Shown piece after piece: positions 1 to 6,273 of a stretch of 6,273 bases of DNA. The stretch is taken from positions 1 through 6,273 of the forward strand of contig JALWBK010000272.1 in NCBI GenBank assembly GCA_027037155.1, given 5' to 3'. This DNA is from a bacterium (GTDB lineage: Bacteria; Thermosulfidibacterota; Thermosulfidibacteria; Thermosulfidibacterales; Thermosulfidibacteraceae). Position 1 is the first letter of the stretch, and each line of letters starts with the position of its first letter. Below the pieces are notes generated by a model. That model did not search any database. It was not told where the DNA came from and saw only the letters and a list, made by a program, of their open reading frames with translations. The translations under genes and the position numbers were made by a program.

Positions 1-1418
1 ATATACAGCTAAGCGAAGAGGTCAGACTGCGCTATAGGTTCCTTGACCTGAGAAGGCCCTGTATGCAGCAAAAACTCATCCTCAGACACAAGGTGGCTCA
101 GGCTGTAAGAAGGTACCTTGACAGCATTGGATTCCTTGAGCTTGAGACTCCTTTTTTGACCAAGTCAACGCCGGAGGGGGCTAGAGACTTCCTTGTTCCG
201 AGCAGGCTCAATCCCGGTAAGTTTTACGCGCTGCCCCAGTCTCCACAGCTTTTCAAGCAGATATTTATGATTGCAGGATACGATCGCTACTTCCAGATCG
301 TAAAGTGTTTCCGTGATGAGGACCTGAGGGCAGATAGGCAGCCGGAGTTTACCCAGATAGATTTGGAAATGGCCTTTGTGGACAGAGAAGATGTGATGGA
401 GGTGACCGAGGGGATACTGAAGACCATATTTGCTACCGTTGGTATTGAGATAGAGACGCCCTTTCCCCGTATCTCCTATCGGGAGGCCATGGATCGCTAC
501 GGCTCTGACAAGCCAGACATTCGGTTCTCTTTAGAGATGGAGACTGTGAACGATGTGTTTGAAGACACCCAGTTTAAGGTCTTTAGGTCCGCCGTTGAAT
601 CGGGAAAGACTCTAAAAGCGTTAAGGGTGCCTGAAGGGCATAAACTTTCCAGAAAGGATTTAGACGATCTGGTCAATTTTGCTATAAGCTTGGGAGCCGG
701 TGGACTCGTTTGGATGAGGGTACAGGATGGAGGAAAGCTGCAGTCCCCTGTGGCGAAGTTCCTCAGTGAGGGTGAGGTAAAGGTACTGCTTGACAGGATG
801 AAGGCAGAGCCATCCGATGTGCTGTTAATCGTAGCTGAGGAATGGGAGAAGGCCTGTGAGATTTTAGGTAGTATAAGGTTGCATTTGGCTGAGAAGCTCT
901 CTCTTGTAGATCATAATGTTTACAAGTTCCTCTGGGTTGTGGACTTTCCGCTTCTTGATTGGGATGAGGACGAGAAGCGGTACGTTGCGGTACACCATCC
1001 TTTCACGGCGCCTATGGATGAGGATATTCCTCTGCTGGAGCAGGACCCGCTGAAGGTTAGAGCTAAGGCGTATGATGTGGTTTTGAATGGTCAGGAGATA
1101 GGCGGAGGAAGCATAAGGATTCACCGGCAGGACCTTCAGGAGAAGATGTTCCAGCTTTTGGGTATAGAAAAGGAGGAGGCTGAAGCCAAGTTTGGATTCC
1201 TGCTTGAGGCACTAAGGTATGGGGCTCCACCACACGGTGGTCTTGCTTTGGGTTTTGATAGAATAATGGCGATCTTGACGGGTTCTGACTCTATTAGAGA
1301 AGTTATACCTTTCCCAAAAACCCAGAAGGCACAGTGCCTGATGACGGGTGCCCCTTCGGAGGTGTCCAAGAAGCAGCTTGATGAGCTTTTCCTGAGGGTG
1401 GTGATACCCAAGAAATGA
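1..1418 (+). CDS. aspS: Aspartate--tRNA ligase (AspRS), 5'-truncated by window edge
   Basis: Cytoplasmic class II aminoacyl-tRNA synthetase that charges tRNA-Asp with aspartate using ATP. The first ATG in the window (63) is not the true start: the frame is open back to base 3 and encodes LSEEVRLRYRFLDLRRP, the conserved AspRS stretch linking the OB-fold anticodon-binding domain to the catalytic core. About 471 residues are visible; bacterial AspRS is usually near 590, so the anticodon domain lies upstream. Counting from Met at 63: motif 1 around residues 24-43, the QSPQLFKQ substrate-site segment at 59-66, motif 2 (FRDEDLRADRQPEFTQID, ATP-contacting R84) at 83-100, the bacterial GAD insertion roughly 145-285, GQEIGGGSIRIH at 343-354 and motif 3 GLALGFDRI (R400) at 393-401. 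All catalytic motifs look intact. Whether it is a discriminating or non-discriminating (Asp/Asn) enzyme cannot be judged because the deciding anticodon domain is missing. Its stop overlaps the next gene's ATG. Confidence 0.97.
   Translation, partial: IQLSEEVRLRYRFLDLRRPCMQQKLILRHKVAQAVRRYLDSIGFLELETPFLTKSTPEGARDFLVPSRLNPGKFYALPQSPQLFKQIFMIAGYDRYFQIVKCFRDEDLRADRQPEFTQIDLEMAFVDREDVMEVTEGILKTIFATVGIEIETPFPRISYREAMDRYGSDKPDIRFSLEMETVNDVFEDTQFKVFRSAVESGKTLKALRVPEGHKLSRKDLDDLVNFAISLGAGGLVWMRVQDGGKLQSPVAKFLSEGEVKVLLDRMKAEPSDVLLIVAEEWEKACEILGSIRLHLAEKLSLVDHNVYKFLWVVDFPLLDWDEDEKRYVAVHHPFTAPMDEDIPLLEQDPLKVRAKAYDVVLNGQEIGGGSIRIHRQDLQEKMFQLLGIEKEEAEAKFGFLLEALRYGAPPHGGLALGFDRIMAILTGSDSIREVIPFPKTQKAQCLMTGAPSEVSKKQLDELFLRVVIPKK
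1400..1404 (+). promoter_or_regulatory. Probable ribosome binding site for the lipoprotein gene
   Basis: GGTGA lies inside the 3' end of aspS, 10 bases before the ATG at 1415, and is part of a longer purine-rich GAGGGTGGTGA stretch (1394-1404). It supports the ATG at 1415 as start, together with the ATGA overlap that suggests translational coupling to aspS. Confidence 0.45.
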
Positions 1419-1720
1419 AGAGGCTTCTTGTTGCCATAGTGCTTATTGCGGTGGCGGGATGTGCCACACAGGTTAAGAGGCCGAAACCTGTGGCTCCAAA
1501 GGCTATGAAGAGTTTTGACGATGCTTTGCAGGTGGCCAAGCAGTACGAAGTGCCTCAGTATCTTCCTGACTACTGGGAGGGTTTGAATCTTTTTACCAAG
1601 GAGGCCAAGCAGGAGTGCAGGGTGCATCGCGAGTTGTGCCAGAAACTTTTTCAAAAGGTGAGGAAGTCGGTACTTGAAGCCATTGAGCTAACCTATCTCG
1701 TTAAAGAAAGGCGCCAGTGA
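1415..1720 (+). CDS. Small predicted lipoprotein of unknown function
   Basis: A 101-residue protein with a textbook lipoprotein signal: basic MKR start, hydrophobic LLVAIVLIAVA, then lipobox VAGC (residues 13-16) with the acylated Cys at 16. The +2 residue is Ala, not Asp, so by the Gram-negative sorting rule it would go to the outer membrane. The mature part begins with a Lys/Pro-rich linker (to about residue 29), followed by an apparently helical region (33-101) with a PQYLPDYWEGL segment and two further cysteines at 68 and 75 that could form a disulfide. The pattern of Ala/Tyr/Pro followed by a long helix loosely recalls small DUF4398-type envelope lipoproteins, but I do not recognise the family with confidence. 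The start is fixed by the signal peptide and the ATGA overlap with aspS; its stop overlaps the GTG of the next gene. Placement between two translation genes says little about its role. Confidence 0.85.
   Translation: MKRLLVAIVLIAVAGCATQVKRPKPVAPKAMKSFDDALQVAKQYEVPQYLPDYWEGLNLFTKEAKQECRVHRELCQKLFQKVRKSVLEAIELTYLVKERRQ
1706..1711 (+). promoter_or_regulatory. Ribosome binding site deciding the GTG start at 1717
   Basis: GAAAGG sits at the 3' end of the lipoprotein gene with a 5-base spacer to GTG at 1717. This supports the non-ATG start. The resulting protein begins MIVRIEKLVYNGYGLGR, which is where TRAM domains of this enzyme family normally begin; no in-frame ATG occurs until residue 151. Confidence 0.6.
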
Positions 1721-2943
1721 TAGTTCGTATAGAGAAGCTCGTCTATAACGGTTACGGCTTGGGAAGGGGCGAGGATGGGTTAGTGGTCTTTGTGCCCTAC
1801 ACGGCTCCTGGCGATTTGGTCAGAGTCAGGATAACCGAAAGAAAGCGTGACTTTGCCTTTGCTGTTGTGGAGGAGCTGCTTCAGGAGTCTCCTCACAGGG
1901 TCTCACCTCAATGTCCACATTTCGGCCAGTGTGGATCGTGCCAGTGGCTGCATGTGGAGTATAAGGTGCAGCTTCAGGCCAAAGAAGAGATACTTAAAAG
2001 AGAGCTAAAGAGTCTTGCCCATGCGGTGGAACCTATAGAGTACGGTCCTTCACTGGGTTACAGAAGAAGAGCCCTTCTGTTTGTAGAGAACAAGCTCATT
2101 GGGTTTAGGGGCTTTAGAACCAACAGATTGGTACCCGTTGGCAACTGTCCTTTACTGACCGATGATATGAACCGTGCACTTCTGGTCCTTTATAGGTTTC
2201 AAACCATGTTGAAAAGGGCAAGGGAAGTGTGGATGGGAGAGGATAAGGACGCATCATGCTTGCTGATAGACGTTAGTGCCACTGCCAAAGTCAAAGATAT
2301 ACATGAAATCTTCCATCAGCTTAAGGAGACTTTGGAAACCGATGTGGGCCTCAGGATACGGTATGCTGGAAAGAGAAGCCGTTTGGGCAAAGATATTCTG
2401 AAGGAAAAGTTGTGCGGTGTGGAGGTTTGTTACACCTTCGGCTCCTTTTTCCAGACCAATAGGTTCATGGTTGAGTCCCTGGTAAGGAAGGTGTTGGAGC
2501 TTGTGCCGGAGGGAGGCAGGGTTCTTGAGCTGTTTGCAGGGTGTGGAACCTTCACCTTGCCCCTTTCTAAAAGAGCAAAAAGTGTTATTGCCGTTGAGGC
2601 CAACAAGGGAGCCTGCGATCTGTTGAGAGAGAGTGCAGAACGTCAGGGCATTAAGAACTTAAATGTTGTTAACGCCGATGCAGATAGGTTTACCGCTGAA
2701 TTCTCCGATGCGGTGGATGTGATTCTTTTGGATCCACCAAGAACAGGTTGCACTCCTGAGCTGGTGAAGGCCATTTCAAAAGTCAACCCCGAGTATGTAA
2801 TTTACGTCTCCTGCAATCCCACCACTTTGGCCCGTGATCTTAGGAGATTCAGCAATTACAGCCTCGTATCTGTGAAACCCTTGGACATGTTTCCCAATAC
2901 CTTTCACTTGGAGAGTGTGGCTTTTCTGAAAAGGACAGGGTAA
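1717..2943 (+). CDS. TRAM-domain, Fe-S RNA (uracil-5-)-methyltransferase, TrmA/RlmD family
   Basis: A SAM-dependent enzyme that methylates C5 of a uridine in RNA, most likely 23S rRNA (RlmD/RumA-like). The 408 residues are close to family length (E. coli RlmD 433). Order of parts: N-terminal TRAM RNA-binding domain (about 1-55); a [4Fe-4S] cluster set with Cys 66, 72, 75 (C-x5-C-x2-C) and a fourth at 144; a central RNA-binding region; then a Rossmann methyltransferase domain from about 235. That domain carries FFQTN (244-248), the SAM-binding LELFAGCGTFTLPL (270-283), LLDPPRTGC (337-345), the catalytic nucleophile Cys366 in SCNPTTLARDL and a C-terminal HLESV with the likely general base Glu399. 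Every key residue is present, so it should be active. The exact target (U1939, U747 or a tRNA U54 site) cannot be settled from sequence, so no specific symbol is given. The GTG start overlaps the lipoprotein stop (GTGA). Confidence 0.95.
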   Translation: MIVRIEKLVYNGYGLGRGEDGLVVFVPYTAPGDLVRVRITERKRDFAFAVVEELLQESPHRVSPQCPHFGQCGSCQWLHVEYKVQLQAKEEILKRELKSLAHAVEPIEYGPSLGYRRRALLFVENKLIGFRGFRTNRLVPVGNCPLLTDDMNRALLVLYRFQTMLKRAREVWMGEDKDASCLLIDVSATAKVKDIHEIFHQLKETLETDVGLRIRYAGKRSRLGKDILKEKLCGVEVCYTFGSFFQTNRFMVESLVRKVLELVPEGGRVLELFAGCGTFTLPLSKRAKSVIAVEANKGACDLLRESAERQGIKNLNVVNADADRFTAEFSDAVDVILLDPPRTGCTPELVKAISKVNPEYVIYVSCNPTTLARDLRRFSNYSLVSVKPLDMFPNTFHLESVAFLKRTG

Positions 2944-2953
2944 ACTTTGAATC

Positions 2954-3997
2954 ATGCTGAGAGGGCACTTGAGGCTATTATTGGCTTTTGCACTCCTATT
3001 GCTTTTCAGCAGAGGTCTTTTTGCCGATTCGCCTGTGGGGAAGATTATGGCTGTGGAGGGCAAGGTATATGTAAAGCTTTCTACTAAAAGCCGTTGGGTG
3101 CCAGCAAAGAGAGGAATGTCTGTTTATAGAACCACTGTAATAAGAACTTCTTCAGGTTCAAGAGCAGCTGTGGTCTTTAACGATGGAAGCAGAATTGTGC
3201 TTGGCGATTCGACGATCGTTTCTGTGGAGAGATTTCTTTTAAAGAAAAGAAGGCACATACGCTTTCGTCTGTTCAAGGGTAAACTCAGAAGCGTTATTTC
3301 CCCCTTCAAAGGCTTTTCTCGGGTGGAGGTGGAGACTCAAGGTGCCATTGCCGGCGTGAGAGGCACCGAGTTCATCATGTACCACAAGCCTCCTGTGAAC
3401 TTCCTCTATACTGTTAGGGGTAAAGTGGAAGCCCTTGCACAGTACGATGATCGCAAGGTTATATCAAAGGGTGGTCAGTTGACGGAAAATACCCGTGGAA
3501 GAAGGTTCATAACTCCCGATAAGGCACCTAAGAGTTTGAAGTCTATCCTCAAACTGCTTTCAGGATACACCTCTACAAATGTCCCTGTGAGTTGGGCAGA
3601 GAGCGGTAAACTTCCACTAATTCTTGCGAGATGGAACATCAACTACGGTTATTACCTTATAGATAAAAAGCGCTACCTTGATGCAGTGGAGGTCTTTCAG
3701 ATAGCTCATGATTTGACACAGGAGCCGGAGATTCGTGCTGAGAGTCTGGTTAATAAAGCGAGTGTGTATGAAAAGTTCCTGAGGGATCTTCCTAAGGCTG
3801 CCTACGAGTACAGGAGAGTCCTTTATTTCTATCCGGATACAAAGTTTGCAGAGACAGCTTTGTACAGATTGGGTATGCTATATTATGAGTCTAAAAACTT
3901 TGCAGAGGCCAAAAGAATCTTAGAAAGATACTTGATTCTTTATCCCAAGGGCAGATACTCTGAAAGTGTAAGATCCGTTGTCAATAAACTGAGATGA
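2954..3997 (+). CDS. Exported FecR-domain protein with TPR-like C-terminal repeats
   Basis: A 347-residue secreted protein. Residues 1-24 form a Sec signal peptide (MLRGHLR, then a Leu/Ala-rich core, likely cleavage after GLFA before DSPVGK); there is no lipobox Cys, so it should be periplasmic or surface-located. Residues about 27-165 match the FecR fold: VGKIMAVEGKVYV, then RTSSGSRAAVVFNDGSRIVLG (62-84) and VETQGAIAGVRGTEF (126-140), the hallmark segments. Residues about 226-347 look like two to three TPR-type helical pairs (NINYGYYLIDKKRYLDAVEVF; AAYEYRRVLYFYPDTKFAETA; ALYRLGMLYYESKNFAEAK), suggesting a protein-binding scaffold. It lacks the cytoplasmic and transmembrane layout of classical FecR anti-sigma regulators and no ECF sigma factor or TonB receptor gene is nearby. 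It overlaps the cyclase gene (ATGA), so it is probably a partner of that sensor. The ribosome binding site is weak; a TTG at 2969 preceded by GAGAGGG is an alternative start that keeps the signal peptide. Confidence 0.9.
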   Translation: MLRGHLRLLLAFALLLLFSRGLFADSPVGKIMAVEGKVYVKLSTKSRWVPAKRGMSVYRTTVIRTSSGSRAAVVFNDGSRIVLGDSTIVSVERFLLKKRRHIRFRLFKGKLRSVISPFKGFSRVEVETQGAIAGVRGTEFIMYHKPPVNFLYTVRGKVEALAQYDDRKVISKGGQLTENTRGRRFITPDKAPKSLKSILKLLSGYTSTNVPVSWAESGKLPLILARWNINYGYYLIDKKRYLDAVEVFQIAHDLTQEPEIRAESLVNKASVYEKFLRDLPKAAYEYRRVLYFYPDTKFAETALYRLGMLYYESKNFAEAKRILERYLILYPKGRYSESVRSVVNKLR

Positions 3998-6078
3998 AAA
4001 GACTCCCTTTATTACTCACCCTCTTCTTGGCTGTTGTGTTGCTACTTTTCTATATCTTAGATTTCAAGCCCCTCGTACTTTTGGAGCTAAAAACCGTGGA
4101 TGTCAGGTTTAGAATAAGAGGCAGCGTTAAGCCACCCTCTCAGATTGTTTTAGTGACTGTTGACGAGAAAAGCCTGGATGAGGAGGGACGGTGGCCTTGG
4201 TCCAGAAAGAAGATAGCGCGTCTTATCAGTCTGCTTTCTGAAAGCAAGGTAATTGCAGTAGATCTGGGATTTTTTGAGCCCACTAAAGATGATAGGCTTC
4301 TTGCCCTATCCATAAAGAGAGCCCCTGTGGTTTTGGGGTACTTCTTTCACATGAAGAGGCTCCCTATTAGCCCAAGGGACCAGTTAGATACTAAGGTATT
4401 GGCCAAGGCACAGTACAGTATTGTACAGCTTGATACGGACCCCGAGAGAACCCCTCTCATAAAGGCCTTTTATCCCGAGCTAGGTGTGAAGCCTTTGACC
4501 GAAAGTGCCCATAAACTGGGCTATTTCAATATATTTAGGGACCTTGATGGTGTTGTGAGAACCTACCCTATAGCCATTTTCTGGAGAGGAACTGTCTTTG
4601 CTCCTCTGGCAGTGCAAACCTTTGCAGTAGCCAAGGACGATGAGAGCTTTATAATGGTGAATGAAGCTGGTGTTGAGGATGTGGGAGTAGCAGATCTTTC
4701 CTTTCCGGTAACTTATGACGGCCGGCTCTTTATAAACTACTATGGCCCGCCCAAAAGTTTCCCTTATGTTTCTGCCTCTGATGTTCTGAAGGGAAGGGTG
4801 AAAAGCAGTTTCTTTAAAGGCAAAATCGTTATCCTCGGTGCCACTGCCATGGGTCTTTTTGACAACCATGTGGCTCCCTTTAGTCGTGTGTATCCTGGTC
4901 CTGAGATACACGCCACCGTTGTTGGTAACTTTCTGGAAAGAAGGTTTCTGAAGCCGCTGCCATGGTCAGTATTTATAACTACAGCACTTGTTGCCATCTT
5001 CTGTTTGATGAACTACGTGCTTGTCTGGTCTCTTTCGGCGGCAGTTGCAGCCTTATTTGATGTGTCTGTCCTTTTTCTTTATGCCCTTTTTACTGTGTTG
5101 CTGTTTAAGAGGGGGTTTCTTGCGAATTTCACCTACCCTACTCTCTCTGTAGTTTTGGCTTATCTTGTCAATTTTGTTCTCAAACATACGGAGGAGGTCA
5201 AGCGTAAAAAGAGTATCAAACAAGCCTTTTCCCACTACCTTCATCCTGAGCTCGTAGAGGAGATAGAAAAGGAACCGGAAAAGTTGAAGCTGGGTGGCGA
5301 AAAGCGCCTTGTTACAGTTCTCTTTTCCGATATTCGCAGTTTCACCACCATTTCGGAAGGTATGGATCCTGAGGTGTTGGTTGAACTTCTCAACGACTTC
5401 TTCAGTGCCATGACAGAGATAGTTATTCACAACCAGGGATATGTTGATAAGTTCATAGGCGACTGTGTTATGGCAGTGTTCAACGCACCAGTGATAGTGG
5501 AAGGTCATCCACTCCTTGCTGTTAGGGCTGCTATCTCTATGGTGAAGAAAGCCCAACAGCTCTCCGAGAAATGGGAGGAAAAAAGTGGTCACCCGCTGGT
5601 TATTGGAGTTGGGATCAACACCGGATACGCACTGGTGGGCAACATAGGTTCAAAAGAGAGGCTTAACTACACGGTGTTGGGTGATACCGTCAACCTTGCA
5701 TCAAGGCTTGAAGGCCAGTGTAAGACCTATTCGGTTCGCATCGTCGCTTCTGAGTTTACAATAGGTTCTCTTCCAGAAAACGCAGATGTGCAGTTTCGTA
5801 AGCTGGATTTCATAAGGGTGAAGGGAAAGCATGAGCCCGTGGTCATTTATGAGGTCTTTACCGAGAGAGTTGATCCCAAAATCGTTGAGCTTTACGAGGA
5901 GGGCTTGCTCTTGTATAAAGATAGAAGATGGAAAGAAGCAATGGATGTCTTTGAGAAGATACTGGAAAAAAGGCCGCAGGATGGGCCATCTTTGGTTATG
6001 TTTAAAAGATGCAGTGATTACTTGAAAAATCCTCCTCCTGAGGATTGGGACGGGGTGTATGTATCAACCACCAAGTAA
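3994..6078 (+). CDS. CHASE2-domain class III adenylate cyclase with TPR-like tail
   Basis: A 694-residue inner-membrane sensor enzyme predicted to make cAMP from ATP. Layout: N-terminal membrane helix (about 4-22); extracytoplasmic CHASE2 sensor (about 28-318) with DVRFRIRG, VTVDEKSLDEEGRWPWSR (54-71), VIAVDLGFFEP (86-96), YFNIFRDLDGVVRTYP (177-192) and GKIVILGATAMGLFDNHVAPF (276-296); three membrane helices (about 323-343, 345-371, 376-396); a transducing linker with AFSHYLHPELVEEI (411-424); and the cyclase domain (about 435-622). Metal-binding Asp446 (FSDIRSF) and Asp490 (FIGD) are present, as are Lys486 and Asp564, the adenine-selecting pair, and the transition-state Asn567 and Arg571 in LGDTVNLASR. 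Adenylate rather than guanylate cyclase activity follows. The tail (about 627-694) has a TPR-like helix pair (YEEGLLLYKDRRWKEAMDVFE) and ends in PPPEDWDGVYVSTTK, a tail seen in many relatives. The start overlaps the FecR gene stop; the GAF gene begins within its last bases. Confidence 0.95.
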   Translation: MKRLPLLLTLFLAVVLLLFYILDFKPLVLLELKTVDVRFRIRGSVKPPSQIVLVTVDEKSLDEEGRWPWSRKKIARLISLLSESKVIAVDLGFFEPTKDDRLLALSIKRAPVVLGYFFHMKRLPISPRDQLDTKVLAKAQYSIVQLDTDPERTPLIKAFYPELGVKPLTESAHKLGYFNIFRDLDGVVRTYPIAIFWRGTVFAPLAVQTFAVAKDDESFIMVNEAGVEDVGVADLSFPVTYDGRLFINYYGPPKSFPYVSASDVLKGRVKSSFFKGKIVILGATAMGLFDNHVAPFSRVYPGPEIHATVVGNFLERRFLKPLPWSVFITTALVAIFCLMNYVLVWSLSAAVAALFDVSVLFLYALFTVLLFKRGFLANFTYPTLSVVLAYLVNFVLKHTEEVKRKKSIKQAFSHYLHPELVEEIEKEPEKLKLGGEKRLVTVLFSDIRSFTTISEGMDPEVLVELLNDFFSAMTEIVIHNQGYVDKFIGDCVMAVFNAPVIVEGHPLLAVRAAISMVKKAQQLSEKWEEKSGHPLVIGVGINTGYALVGNIGSKERLNYTVLGDTVNLASRLEGQCKTYSVRIVASEFTIGSLPENADVQFRKLDFIRVKGKHEPVVIYEVFTERVDPKIVELYEEGLLLYKDRRWKEAMDVFEKILEKRPQDGPSLVMFKRCSDYLKNPPPEDWDGVYVSTTK

Positions 6079-6273
6079 CAGCAGGTTTGTGGAATTCTTT
6101 GCCGCTATAGCCCGTTCACTGAACATTAGAGATCCTCAAAGAACCATTGTCCACCTGGCAGACGTTACAAAACAGATGGTGAATGCAGACCGCTGCAGCA
6201 TATTCCTCTACGATCCCGAAAGAGATGAGCTCTTTACCTACTACGCCCATGGAGTGGATAGGATAGTTATACC
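6059..6273 (+). CDS. GAF-domain signalling protein, 3'-truncated by window edge
   Basis: An open frame from ATG 6059 to the window end (71 codons visible). It reads MYQPPSNSRFVEFFAAIARSL, then a helix (PQRTIVHLADVTKQMVNADR), then CSIFLYDPERDELFTYYAHG. The last two parts are the typical start of a GAF domain: amphipathic helix, ADRCSIFLYD first strand, and ELFTYYAHGVDRIVIP second strand, where ligand-binding GAF domains of cyclases, HD-GYP phosphodiesterases, PP2C phosphatases and histidine kinases look alike. The output domain is beyond the window, so the enzyme type is unknown. The ATG at 6059 overlaps the cyclase gene by 20 bases with a G-rich GGGACGGGG just upstream; a GTG at 6089, 10 bases after the cyclase stop and preceded by GCAGG, is a plausible alternative start. 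Coupling to the cyclase gene suggests a shared signalling role. Confidence 0.75.
   Translation, partial: MYQPPSNSRFVEFFAAIARSLNIRDPQRTIVHLADVTKQMVNADRCSIFLYDPERDELFTYYAHGVDRIVI

Noticed and set aside
63..1418. ATG at 63 as the true start of aspS
   Set aside because: The frame is open to the window edge and encodes conserved AspRS residues before this Met; the real start is upstream of the window.
1136..1654. A 172-codon open frame on the minus strand across the aspS/lipoprotein junction
   Set aside because: It lies antisense to aspS motif 3 and the lipoprotein, both strongly supported, and its translation resembles no protein family; a shadow frame.
2944..2953. A terminator or promoter in the gap before the FecR gene
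   Set aside because: Ten bases with no inverted repeat or T-run; nothing supportable.
4480..4911. A 143-codon minus-strand open frame within the CHASE2 region
   Set aside because: Fully inside a well supported coding region on the other strand, no family resemblance.
5053..5592. A 179-codon open frame on the minus strand inside the cyclase gene
   Set aside because: Antisense to the cyclase membrane segments and catalytic core; the product is low-complexity and Phe/Lys-rich with no recognisable domain.
5831..6025. A 64-codon plus-strand frame within the cyclase 3' end
   Set aside because: Out of frame with the cyclase tail and GAF gene, no domain and no convincing ribosome binding site.

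Overview
The window is a dense, entirely plus-strand gene string from what looks like a Gram-negative (diderm) bacterium. A lipobox protein and a signal-peptide protein support a diderm envelope. The mid-range GC, heavy use of AGA/AGG for Arg and ATA for Ile, and lysine/glutamate-rich proteins would fit a thermophilic deep-branching lineage (Aquificota, Thermodesulfobacteria or similar). That placement is inference, not a firm assignment.

Layout. Bases 1-1418 hold the 3' part of aspS (bacterial aspartyl-tRNA synthetase, N-terminus outside the window). It overlaps by an ATGA junction a 101-residue predicted lipoprotein of unknown function (1415-1720). That gene overlaps by a GTGA junction a TrmA/RlmD-family Fe-S rRNA (uracil-5-)-methyltransferase with a TRAM domain (1717-2943). 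Ten bases later comes an exported FecR-domain/TPR-like protein (2954-3997). It overlaps by another ATGA junction a CHASE2-class III adenylate cyclase with a TPR-like tail (3994-6078). A GAF-domain protein begins around 6059 inside the end of the cyclase gene and runs off the window.

Functionally the window has two halves. The first is translation housekeeping (tRNA charging, RNA m5U modification) with a small lipoprotein wedged between. The second is an envelope-to-cytoplasm signalling module: an exported FecR/TPR protein, a membrane cyclase with an extracytoplasmic CHASE2 sensor and a catalytically complete adenylate cyclase domain, and a GAF-domain protein that may be another signalling output. 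No gap exceeds 10 bases between accepted genes (11 nt more if the later GAF start is used). There is no convincing internal terminator or promoter, so the whole run may be one transcript. No RNA gene, mobile element, CRISPR array or long repeat was seen. The most interesting part is the FecR/CHASE2-cyclase/GAF cluster. Its components are known families, but what signal they sense cannot be read from the sequence.
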